The notes below the pieces were generated by a model. It had not been told where the DNA came from. It saw only the letters and a list, made by a program, of their open reading frames with translations, and searched no databases. Shown here piece by piece: positions 58,079 to 64,000 of a DNA stretch of 64,000 bases. Position 1 is the first letter of the stretch. Each line of letters opens with the position of its first letter. The stretch comes from Corynebacterium glaucum (GTDB lineage: Bacteria > Actinomycetota > Actinomycetes > Mycobacteriales > Mycobacteriaceae). The stretch lies in NCBI RefSeq assembly GCF_030408855.1, contig NZ_CP047358.1:2356001-2420000 (forward strand), in the 5' to 3' direction. A program made the position numbers and the translations under genes.

Positions 58079-58270
58079 TTATGCGAAGAGCTCGCGCAGA
58101 CGGGTGCCGAAGCCCTTGGGCGCTTCTGCGGCCTTTTCAATCTCAGCGATGTCGCGCGGCAGGTTCAGCAGCATCGTCGATTCGCCGGTACGCGCGACGG
58201 TAATGCTGGGGTCGAGCTTCGCCACGGTGTTGGCGCACGCGGCGGAGGCGTTGATGGAACGCACGGTCAT
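58079..58270 (-). CDS. 63-residue hypothetical protein
   Basis: A small soluble protein (VRSINASAACANTVAKLDPS near the N-terminus, KGFGTRLRELFA at the C-terminus). AAGGAG lies six bases before ATG 58270, so it is probably translated. It is convergent with the MFS gene and downstream of dnaB on the same strand (gap 140 bases). I do not recognise a family and no motif suggests a function. Confidence 0.6.
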   Translation of the reverse strand: MTVRSINASAACANTVAKLDPSITVARTGESTMLLNLPRDIAEIEKAAEAPKGFGTRLRELFA

Positions 58271-58410
58271 GGCTTACTCCTTCGGTCACTGACAGCGGGT
58301 TCAAGCGGATTGAACTGTGTTGCTGACTGATCATAAACGCCATTGACCAGCGTGTCACCGATGGAAAGCCACTCCTAACAGTGGTCTGGCAAACCTAACT
58401 GGATCCAAAA

Positions 58411-59880
58411 CTACCCGTGCGCCATGTTCACAAAGCGCGAGTAGTGCAGCTGGTGCGCCACCGGAATGGTGTCAATCGGGCCGCCGCGGTGCTTCGCCAC
58501 GATGATGTCGGCCTCGCCCGCGCGTTCGTCGTCACGGTCTTGCGAATCTGGCCGGTAGAGCAGGAAGACCATGTCCGCGTCTTGCTCCAGCGATCCTGAT
58601 TCACGCAGGTCAGCAAGCTGCGGACGCTTATCCGTACGCGCTTCTGGGCCACGGTTCAGCTGGGAAATCGCGATCACCGGCACCTCAAGCTCCTTCGCCA
58701 GCAGCTTCAGGTGACGCGAGAATTCCGAGACCTCCTGCTGGCGCGACTCCACCTTTTTGCCGGAGCTCATCAGCTGCAGGTAGTCCAGCACCACCAAATC
58801 CAAACCGTGCTGGCGTTTCAGCGCCCGCGCTTTGGAGCGGATCTCCATCATGGTCAGGTTCGGCGAGTCGTCGATAAACAGCGGCGCGTCCTGAATGTCG
58901 GTGAGGCGCTGGGTGAGCTTCTCCCAGTCCCGCTCCTCCATCTGTCCGGAGCGCATCGCGGAGAGCTTGATCTCCGTCTCCGCCGAGAGCAAACGCATGA
59001 TGATCTCGGACGCACTCATTTCCAGCGAGAAGATCACCGACGTTTTGTTGTTGTGAATCGAGCAGGAGCGCATGAAGTCCAGCGCCAGCGTCGACTTACC
59101 CACGCCCGGACGCGCCGCGATAATCACCATCTGACCCGCATGCAGGCCGTTGGTCAGGTTGTCCAGGTCGATAAAGCCCGTGGGCACACCTTGATCCAGT
59201 GCGCCGCCGGCGGCAATTTGCGTCAGCTCATCAATCGTCGGCTTCAACAGGTCGGACAAGGACTGGTAATCCTGGCCGCGGTCGTTCTTCGTAATCCCGA
59301 AGACTTCCTGCTGCGCCATATCAACCAGCGCCTCGACCTCCATACCGTCTTCGCCCTCGTAGCCAAGCTGTGCCACGTGCGTGCCGGCGTTGACCAGTTG
59401 GCGCAGGATCGACTTCTCCTCGACGATCTGCGCGTAGTATTGCGCGTTTGCGGCGGTCGGCACCTCTGAGATCAGCGTGTGCAGGTACGGTGCCCCACCA
59501 ACTCGCTCGAGCTGGTTCAGCCGGTCCAAGCGTCCGGAGACGATCAGCACATCGATCTCGCTCGCGTCGGAGTACAGATCCACAATCGCCCGGAAGATCA
59601 GCTGATGCGCAGGGAAGTAGAAGTCCTCCGCGTGCAGGCGGTCCACGATGTCCACCACCACGTCCTGGTTGAGCAGCATCGCGCCGAGTACACTGCGCTC
59701 CGCCCGCTCGTCGTGCGGCGGCGTGCGGTACTCACTCAGGTCGTCGCGCCCCCGGTTGAAGTTCGAGCGGCCCCCGCGCTCGAACCGGGTCGAACCGCCG
59801 CTCTCCGGGCGGTCACCGAAGCTCAGCTCCGCCGGTTCGGGCGGCAGCACGTAATCGTCAAAGCTCTCGTCGGCACTCAT
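58411..59880 (-). CDS. dnaB: replicative DNA helicase
   Basis: The 489-residue hexameric helicase that unwinds DNA at the replication fork. It has the N-terminal DnaB domain (PPHDERAERSVLGAMLL), Walker A ARPGVGKSTLALD, Walker B-like LDLVVLDYLQLM and the RecA-like motif SQLNRGPEARTDKRPQLADLRESG (pattern). No intein is present, unlike some actinobacterial DnaB proteins. The first 40 residues are variable and Gly/Arg-rich. It lies downstream of rplI-ssb-rpsF, separated here by the two ATPase genes on the opposite strand. Confidence 0.96.
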   Translation of the reverse strand: MSADESFDDYVLPPEPAELSFGDRPESGGSTRFERGGRSNFNRGRDDLSEYRTPPHDERAERSVLGAMLLNQDVVVDIVDRLHAEDFYFPAHQLIFRAIVDLYSDASEIDVLIVSGRLDRLNQLERVGGAPYLHTLISEVPTAANAQYYAQIVEEKSILRQLVNAGTHVAQLGYEGEDGMEVEALVDMAQQEVFGITKNDRGQDYQSLSDLLKPTIDELTQIAAGGALDQGVPTGFIDLDNLTNGLHAGQMVIIAARPGVGKSTLALDFMRSCSIHNNKTSVIFSLEMSASEIIMRLLSAETEIKLSAMRSGQMEERDWEKLTQRLTDIQDAPLFIDDSPNLTMMEIRSKARALKRQHGLDLVVLDYLQLMSSGKKVESRQQEVSEFSRHLKLLAKELEVPVIAISQLNRGPEARTDKRPQLADLRESGSLEQDADMVFLLYRPDSQDRDDERAGEADIIVAKHRGGPIDTIPVAHQLHYSRFVNMAHG

Positions 59881-59946
59881 GAGGTCCCCTTTCAGCCCCG
59901 CTCACCATACCGCGAGACCCCATCACAAAAAGAGTTCAGAAAGAAG

Positions 59947-60218
59947 GTATCCACAGGGGTTGTGGAAAAGGACGATGCTTATCGACGAGTTCTCCACAGC
60001 GACCTACCCCACCTTGTGGAGAACTTGTGGAACGGTCCCAAGGAATGCCCTGCGAAATCCCACAATCCACCAGTTAGTGGCACTAATATTCACACTCCTC
60101 CGGCTTCTAAAATGCTGGGGATATCTCATCGTATTTTGAGTTGACACAGTTCGCTTTGGGCTATAAACCGGCCATTCTCAAACCGCGAACTGGCATTCTT
60201 ATCCCATACTTATGCACA
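59947..60218. promoter_or_regulatory. cluster of DnaA-box-like 9-mers upstream of dnaB
   Basis: Six sites in 272 bases match TTATNCACA in at least eight of nine positions on either strand: GTATCCACA (59947), TGTGGAAAA (59961), TTCTCCACA (59990), TGTGGAGAA (60015), ATATTCACA (60086) and TTATGCACA (60210, exact). The 376-base gap between dnaB and the first ATPase gene otherwise contains no gene. It may allow DnaA to control dnaB or the ATPase genes, or to titrate DnaA. dnaA and dnaN are not in the window, so an origin here is unlikely. Confidence 0.55.
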
Positions 60219-60221
60219 GGG

Positions 60222-60249
60222 TTGTCACAGATTAAGGTTCATGCATACT
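60222..60249 (+). promoter_or_regulatory. candidate promoter of the tandem ATPase operon
   Basis: TTGTCA (60222-60227) and CATACT (60244-60249) are 16 bases apart, placing the transcription start at or next to ATG 60257, so the mRNA would be leaderless. The exact DnaA-like box at 60210-60218 directly abuts the -35 hexamer, and TTGACA/TATAAA near 60140-60165 could be an alternative promoter. Confidence 0.5.
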
Positions 60250-60256
60250 GGACTTC

Positions 60257-60949
60257 ATGTTTGTTGATCGGGTGCGCATTGATGCGGAGGTGCGGGGGTA
60301 CGCTGCGGGGTTAGACGTCGTCAAGCATCTTGCTTCTTCCCCTCTGACCTTGACTTCTCAGGTGACCGTATTCACTGGCGACAATGGCTCCGGCAAGTCC
60401 ACCCTGATTGAGGCGATCGCTGTGGCGCGGGGCGCGAATGCTGAGAGTGGGTCCCGCAATGCGCGCTTCGCAACGACAAAGTCTGTGTCCGCCCTGTGGG
60501 AAGCGCTGACGATCACGCGCAGCGAGAACCCGAGCGACGTGTTCTTCCTGCGGGGTGAGACGTACCTGGGGCTTAGCGAGTACTACCGGTCGATGGGGGT
60601 CAATCCGCTTTCTGACCTGGTTGAACTTAGCCACGGGCAGGGGCTCATGCGCATCTTCCGCGAGCGATTCGGGCAGGGGGCACTATTGCTTCTCGACGAG
60701 CCCGAGGACGGCCTGTCAGTGTTTGCCCAGCTCGAGCTGATGGGGATTCTTTGGCACCTGGCGGATGCGGGGTCGCAGATCATCATGGCGACCCATTCCC
60801 CTGTGCTGCTAGGAATTCCGGATGCCGCACTGCTTGAGGTCAGCGAGGACGGGATCCATCCGATCTGTTTTGAGGAGTGTGAAGCGGTGACTGCGCATCG
60901 CGAGTTCATTGCCAACCCGACCGCGACTGCGAATTTCCTGGTGCAATGA
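60257..60949 (+). CDS. COG3910-type ABC/AAA ATPase 1
   Basis: A 230-residue soluble ATPase. Walker A is GDNGSGKST (about 41-49), the signature-like motif is ELSHGQGLM and Walker B is LLLLDEPEDGLS, with a switch His in IMATHSPVLL. This is the single-domain RecF/SMC-like nucleotidase group without transmembrane partners. It starts 307 bases beyond the dnaB gap and overlaps the second ATPase by four bases. Function unknown; a nucleic-acid or stress role is plausible for the group. Confidence 0.78.
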   Translation: MFVDRVRIDAEVRGYAAGLDVVKHLASSPLTLTSQVTVFTGDNGSGKSTLIEAIAVARGANAESGSRNARFATTKSVSALWEALTITRSENPSDVFFLRGETYLGLSEYYRSMGVNPLSDLVELSHGQGLMRIFRERFGQGALLLLDEPEDGLSVFAQLELMGILWHLADAGSQIIMATHSPVLLGIPDAALLEVSEDGIHPICFEECEAVTAHREFIANPTATANFLVQ

Positions 60950-61680
60950 CGCGATTCATCCGATCTGTTGAACGGCGGCCGGGCTCTGGGGCTGGGGGTG
61001 CCGGCAGCGTGGAGCCGTGGGTGCTCGATGTGGCTGCAGTGCGGAATCTGGATCGCATTGAATTTACGGCCCCGATTACGGTGTTCACCGGGGACAACGG
61101 CGTGGGTAAATCCACGTTGCTCACCGGCATCGCCCGTGCTTTCGGCTTCCCCATCGACGGCGGTGTCTACGACCCGCCCGCGGGGCCGCTCGATCCCCTG
61201 TCTCCGCTGCTTGCCGTGGTTGAAGGACGTGAGGCGAAGCGGGGGTACTTCCTGCGCGGCGATGCGCACTTTGAAGCTGGACGCAAGATGGGTGCGGCTG
61301 GCCCGAGCGCGCATCACCTGCACGCGATGAGCCACGGCGAATCGGTAATGATGCTGGTCGAACACTTTCCGCCCGATGGGATCTACTTCCTCGACGAGCC
61401 TGAATCCGGGTTGTCCGCCGTGCGCCAAATGGCGCTACTGGTGCTGCTCCACGACCTGGCCGCTGCCGGGGCTCAGATCATCATGGTCACCCACTCCCCG
61501 ATCCTGCTGGCCATTCCGGGTGCGGAGCTCATTGAGATCGACGAAGACGGTTACTCTCGCGGCCTCGACGTTGAGGAGACAACGGCGTTTCGAGCGATGC
61601 GGGACTACCTGGCGGATCCGGATGGTATCGCGCAGTACATGCTCGAGGTTACACGCGGTTCTTCCTCACACCTCGAATGA
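60946..61680 (+). CDS. COG3910-type ABC/AAA ATPase 2
   Basis: A 244-residue paralogue of the upstream ATPase. It has Walker A GDNGVGKST (about 49-57), signature AMSHGESVMM, Walker B IYFLDEPESGLS and IMVTHSPILL. Compared with paralogue 1, the signature has Glu for Gln after the Gly. The ATG overlaps the previous stop (ATGA), so the two should be made together and may form a heterodimer. Its last 32 bases overlap the antisense small membrane gene. Confidence 0.78.
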   Translation: MTRFIRSVERRPGSGAGGAGSVEPWVLDVAAVRNLDRIEFTAPITVFTGDNGVGKSTLLTGIARAFGFPIDGGVYDPPAGPLDPLSPLLAVVEGREAKRGYFLRGDAHFEAGRKMGAAGPSAHHLHAMSHGESVMMLVEHFPPDGIYFLDEPESGLSAVRQMALLVLLHDLAAAGAQIIMVTHSPILLAIPGAELIEIDEDGYSRGLDVEETTAFRAMRDYLADPDGIAQYMLEVTRGSSSHLE

Positions 61681-61822
61681 TCATGTAGATGCCCGCGATC
61701 CAGCTCACCACTGCGGTGATGAGCGAAAGCGAGCTGGTGGCAAAGCCGAGCGCGAGGAACCCCGCGAGAAAAACGATGACTCCCAGGATGATGTCCTGCT
61801 TACCGGTCGTGTTCGTATTCAT
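61649..61822 (-). CDS. 57-residue two-helix membrane protein
   Basis: A short gene encoding two hydrophobic helices (IILGVIVFLAGFLALGFA, then LITAVVSWIAGIYMIIRG) and a basic C-terminus KNRV. The start is ATG 61822. It overlaps the end of ATPase 2 in antisense. Similar small membrane proteins are common in corynebacteria; no function is known. The clear helix pattern and codon use support it as real, though no ribosome site is obvious. Confidence 0.55.
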   Translation of the reverse strand: MNTNTTGKQDIILGVIVFLAGFLALGFATSSLSLITAVVSWIAGIYMIIRGVRKNRV

Positions 61823-61846
61823 GAGTGCTCAGTTTAGGGAACTCTT

Positions 61847-61990
61847 ATGTTCGGCACCGTCTCAAACGCATCTCACTCTGTAGGAATTTACATTTCGGCG
61901 GGGGGTGCGACCCAAAACCCCAGGTCGCGAATGACGCCCACGAAACTCCTACAATGTGGAACGCCGTCTCAAAACAAGCACGCTGTCGTC
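61847..61990. repeat. imperfect inverted-repeat element in the divergent gap
   Basis: TGTAGGA (61879-61885) and TCCTACA (61947-61953) enclose CATTTCG/CGAATG and GCGACC/GGTCGC stems that share nearly the same centre, giving a stem-loop of about 75 bases. CGTCTCAAA occurs on both sides (near 61858 and 61964). It lies in the 198-base gap between two divergent membrane genes. It could be a decayed element or a regulatory RNA structure. Confidence 0.4.
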
Positions 61991-62020
61991 AAGCCGCTGT
62001 GGGCGACGTACACTCGCCAC

Positions 62021-62458
62021 ATGAAGTTGCGCCAGTTGCTGCTTAGCGTCGTGCTCTCCACCACCGCGATTCCGATCGTGGCGGTGGTTACCGCCCAGCT
62101 CATGACTGTATTTGGCGCCCCGTATGGAGCTGGCAGGATTGTGCTGGCCACCCTTTTCGGTGTGACAGCCCTCAACGCGATCTTCGGCGCAGTGTTCTGT
62201 GCCGGCGAAGCGCGCACAACCACCCACGACGCTGCCGTGGGCTACGGCATTACGGGCTCGCTGTTGCTCACCTTCGGGTGGCTCACCACGGCGCAGCTCG
62301 CGCTGGCCCAGCGTGGTGTCGGCGAAGGGGGAGAGGTGTCGCTGTTCACCATCTGGACGCTGCTCATCCCAATCGGCCAGGTGCTGTTGCTCATGGCCGC
62401 GCTCACTGCACCCAAGGCTGCGCCCAAGGTCACACCCAAGGACGCAGCAAAGGCATAA
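62021..62458 (+). CDS. four-helix membrane protein
   Basis: A 145-residue protein with four hydrophobic helices and a short basic Lys/Ala/Pro tail (PKAAPKVTPKDAAKA). TACACT lies six bases before ATG 62021, suggesting leaderless transcription. A longer reading frame from 61847 would cover the inverted-repeat element and was not used. I do not recognise a family. It is convergent with rplI and shares a terminator. Confidence 0.65.
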   Translation: MKLRQLLLSVVLSTTAIPIVAVVTAQLMTVFGAPYGAGRIVLATLFGVTALNAIFGAVFCAGEARTTTHDAAVGYGITGSLLLTFGWLTTAQLALAQRGVGEGGEVSLFTIWTLLIPIGQVLLLMAALTAPKAAPKVTPKDAAKA

Positions 62459-62519
62459 GGAAACGGCGCGGGCCTCAAGAGCTCCTCACAAGCTCGTAGG
62501 GTGACCCGCGCCGTTTCCT
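62458..62519. terminator. bidirectional terminator between the membrane gene and rplI
   Basis: A perfect 15-base stem (62458-62472 with 62505-62519; AGGAAACGGCGCGGG) with a 32-base loop that contains a smaller GAGCT/AGCTC hairpin. It is followed by CAAAA on the plus strand; on the minus strand T-rich bases precede it. It lies 61 bases after the rplI stop. Confidence 0.65.
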
Positions 62520-62580
62520 CAAAAGCGCTGTTGTCGTTGGATTGCGGTGCTAAGGGTGCACGCAATCGTCGTGAAGCGAA

Positions 62581-63033
62581 TTAAGCTCCGACGACCTCGA
62601 AGTTCACTTTGCCCTCCACGTCGTCGTGAAGGTTGACCTTGACCTGGTAGCCACCGGTCTTGGTCACCAGGCCCTTGGGCACGGTGATGCGACGCTTGTC
62701 CAGGTTCGGGCCGCCAGCGGTCTTGACCGCGTCGGCGATGTCCGCAGCGGTGACGGAGCCGAACAGCTTGCCGCTGTCAGAGGTGCGCACTGCAACCTTG
62801 ACGCCGGTGAGCTGGTCGAGCTGGTCACGCAGCTCCTTTGCGTGCTCAAGGTCGCGGACCTGGCGGTCGGCCTGAGCGCGCTTGATGTCTTCAATCTGCT
62901 TCTCTGCGCCGCGGGTAGCCGGGATAGCAAGGCCGCGCGGGAGGAGAAGGTTACGTCCGTAGCCGTCCTTGACCTCGACGACGTCGCCGGGCTCTCCAAG
63001 GTTCTCAACGGCAGCGGTGAGGATCAGCTTCAT
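62581..63033 (-). CDS. rplI: 50S ribosomal protein L9
   Basis: A 150-residue protein of the large ribosomal subunit. It shows the L9 signature G-x2-G-x4-V-x2-G-Y-x2-N-x-L-x-P-x-G (ENLGEPGDVVEVKDGYGRNL region) followed by the helical linker and C-terminal domain. It binds 23S rRNA. It is preceded by ssb and follows the rpsF-ssb order normal in actinobacteria. AAGGAAGG lies before ATG 63033. Confidence 0.97.
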   Translation of the reverse strand: MKLILTAAVENLGEPGDVVEVKDGYGRNLLLPRGLAIPATRGAEKQIEDIKRAQADRQVRDLEHAKELRDQLDQLTGVKVAVRTSDSGKLFGSVTAADIADAVKTAGGPNLDKRRITVPKGLVTKTGGYQVKVNLHDDVEGKVNFEVVGA

Positions 63034-63103
63034 TTGAATCCTTACCTTCCTTCGTTTGTGAAAAGTTTGAGTGTGGGTTGTAGCTGTGTAGCTAGCTCAA
63101 CGT

Positions 63104-63721
63104 TTAGAACGGAGGCTCGTCGTCCATGCCCCCGAAACCTTCGGAGGACGGAGCGGAATTCCACGGATCGTTGTCAGGCTGGTTCTGGCTGTTCTGGCCG
63201 CCTTGGCCCTGGCCAGCGCCAGCACCTGCGCCGAAACCACCGGCCGCGCCAGCAGCTCCGCCGCCAAAACCGCCCTGGTTCTGGCCGCCTTGGCCCTGGC
63301 CGCCGCCGAAACCGCCACCCTGGTTGCCGCCGCCAAAGTTCCCGCCGCCGTCGCGCGGCGTGCGGTTCACATTTGCGGTGGCGTACTTCAAGGACGGGCC
63401 GACCTCGTCGACCTCAACCTCGAACACGGTGCGGCTTTCGCCTTCGCGGGTCTGGTAGGAGCGCTGCTTCAAGCGGCCGTTGACAATCACGCGCATCCCC
63501 TTGGTCAGGGATTCTGCGACGTTCTCGGCCATCTGGCGCCAGCAGTTGCAGGTCAGGAACAGAGCCTCGCCATCTTCCCACTGGTTCGTCTCGCGGTTGA
63601 ACGTGCGCGGGGTGGACGCGATGCGGAAGTTCGCAACGGCCGCACCGCTCGGGATGAACCGCAGTTCCGGGTCAGCAACCAGGTTGCCAACAACGGTGAT
63701 GGGAGTATCGCCTTGAGCCAT
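63104..63721 (-). CDS. ssb: single-stranded DNA-binding protein
   Basis: A 205-residue SSB. The N-terminal OB fold has [15 protein letters not shown], then [15 protein letters not shown] and later [21 protein letters not shown] Gly/Gln/Asn-rich flexible linker follows, ending in the acidic tip DDEPPF that recruits partner proteins. It is cotranscribed with rpsF upstream and rplI downstream. The 70-base gap to rplI has GGAAGG-type ribosome sites. Confidence 0.97.
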   Translation of the reverse strand: MAQGDTPITVVGNLVADPELRFIPSGAAVANFRIASTPRTFNRETNQWEDGEALFLTCNCWRQMAENVAESLTKGMRVIVNGRLKQRSYQTREGESRTVFEVEVDEVGPSLKYATANVNRTPRDGGGNFGGGNQGGGFGGGQGQGGQNQGGFGGGAAGAAGGFGAGAGAGQGQGGQNSQNQPDNDPWNSAPSSEGFGGMDDEPPF

Positions 63722-63796
63722 GAGCGTTCCTTTACCTACGTGTACCTACAGATACCTGCTGAACAACAATCGTTTCAGGTTTGAGCCTAGCTGGTT

Positions 63797-64000
63797 CTAC
63801 TTGTCGGTACGCAGCACCTTGGTGCGCAGTACGTTCTCGTTGAGGTTCATCACGCGATCCAGCTCATTGACCGTGTCAGACTCGCACTCGAGGTTGACAA
63901 CGGCGTAGATGCCTTCGTCCTTCTTGTTGATCGGGTACGCAAGGCGCTGCTTGCCCCACACATCAACCTTCTCCACCTTGCCGTTATCCTTGCGGACAAT
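63797..64000 (-). CDS. rpsF: 30S ribosomal protein S6 (5' end outside window)
   Basis: The last 67 codons and stop of S6. The visible part reads [32 protein letters not shown] and [13 protein letters not shown], matching the S6 C-terminal half. The N-terminus lies beyond the window. It is the first gene of the rpsF-ssb-rplI group and is 75 bases upstream of ssb. Confidence 0.96.
   Translation of the reverse strand: MVRKDNGKVEKVDVWGKQRLAYPINKKDEGIYAVVNLECESDTVNELDRVMNLNENVLRTKVLRTDK

Noticed and set aside
59881..60256. Origin of replication
   Set aside because: The DnaA-box cluster is suggestive, but dnaA, dnaN, rpmH and an obvious AT-rich unwinding tract are missing; a regulatory or titration role fits better.
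63126..63458. Proline-rich open frame opposite ssb
   Set aside because: It is the complement of the Gly-rich SSB linker; the amino-acid bias comes from that strand.

Overview
The window looks like a piece of a GC-rich Corynebacterium chromosome (Actinobacteria, Mycobacteriales). Supporting signs are actinobacterial-only families (class E sortase with a small partner protein, DUF5926-, DUF6474- and DUF2020-like proteins, a PF10081-type alpha/beta hydrolase), many genes that seem to be leaderless, an rRNA operon without spacer tRNA, and the order rpsF-ssb-rplI-dnaB. No origin of replication, CRISPR array, prophage or insertion sequence was seen.

Layout. 1-9.2 kb: an AGCS-type Na+/amino-acid symporter (cut by the window edge) and a complete histidine-utilisation cluster. 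hutG diverges from the IclR-type gene hutR; hutH, a flavin-reductase-like gene, an MHS-type transporter, hutU and hutI follow. Two 14-18 bp palindromes before the second and third transcription units look like HutR operators. 9.2-12 kb: an isochorismatase-like protein without the catalytic Cys, an aldo/keto reductase and a PQQ-type sugar dehydrogenase. 12-22.3 kb: ugpAEBC plus a glycerophosphodiester phosphodiesterase (GDPD), then an iron/aminoethylphosphonate-type ABC transporter with a metallo-beta-lactamase (MBL)-fold phosphodiesterase-like gene. Together these read as two phosphorus-scavenging cassettes, the second preceded by a PhoB/PhoP-like direct repeat. 22.3-31 kb: an unusual RelE-like toxin-antitoxin pair, a second GDPD, an alpha/beta hydrolase, msrA/sodA, a 108-bp palindrome and an MFS exporter. 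31-42.4 kb: a RecB-like nuclease, a two-component system, a NUDIX-LOG fusion, sortase E, a YidC paralogue, stress genes, a 48-aa porin-like peptide and an RluA-type pseudouridine synthase.

42.5-48.4 kb is one rRNA operon on the minus strand (16S-23S-5S) with boxA antitermination sequences, a 23S processing stem, a promoter and a strong terminator. 48.4-53.8 kb holds a YtrA-like GntR/ABC operon with a perfect 22-bp operator, an NYN-domain protein, PspA and thioredoxin. 53.9-58 kb is a copper module (Cys-less HMA protein, CopZ, CopA) with an MFS transporter. 58-64 kb has dnaB, a cluster of DnaA-box-like 9-mers, two tandem ABC-type ATPases, rplI, ssb and the end of rpsF.

The most unexpected signal is not a gene. 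The 11-mer CGTCGATAAGC (either strand) occurs 14 times in 64 kb, about 0.03 being expected for random sequence. It lies in different reading frames and once in noncoding DNA. Relatives with CGTCG-NN-AAGC are also common.
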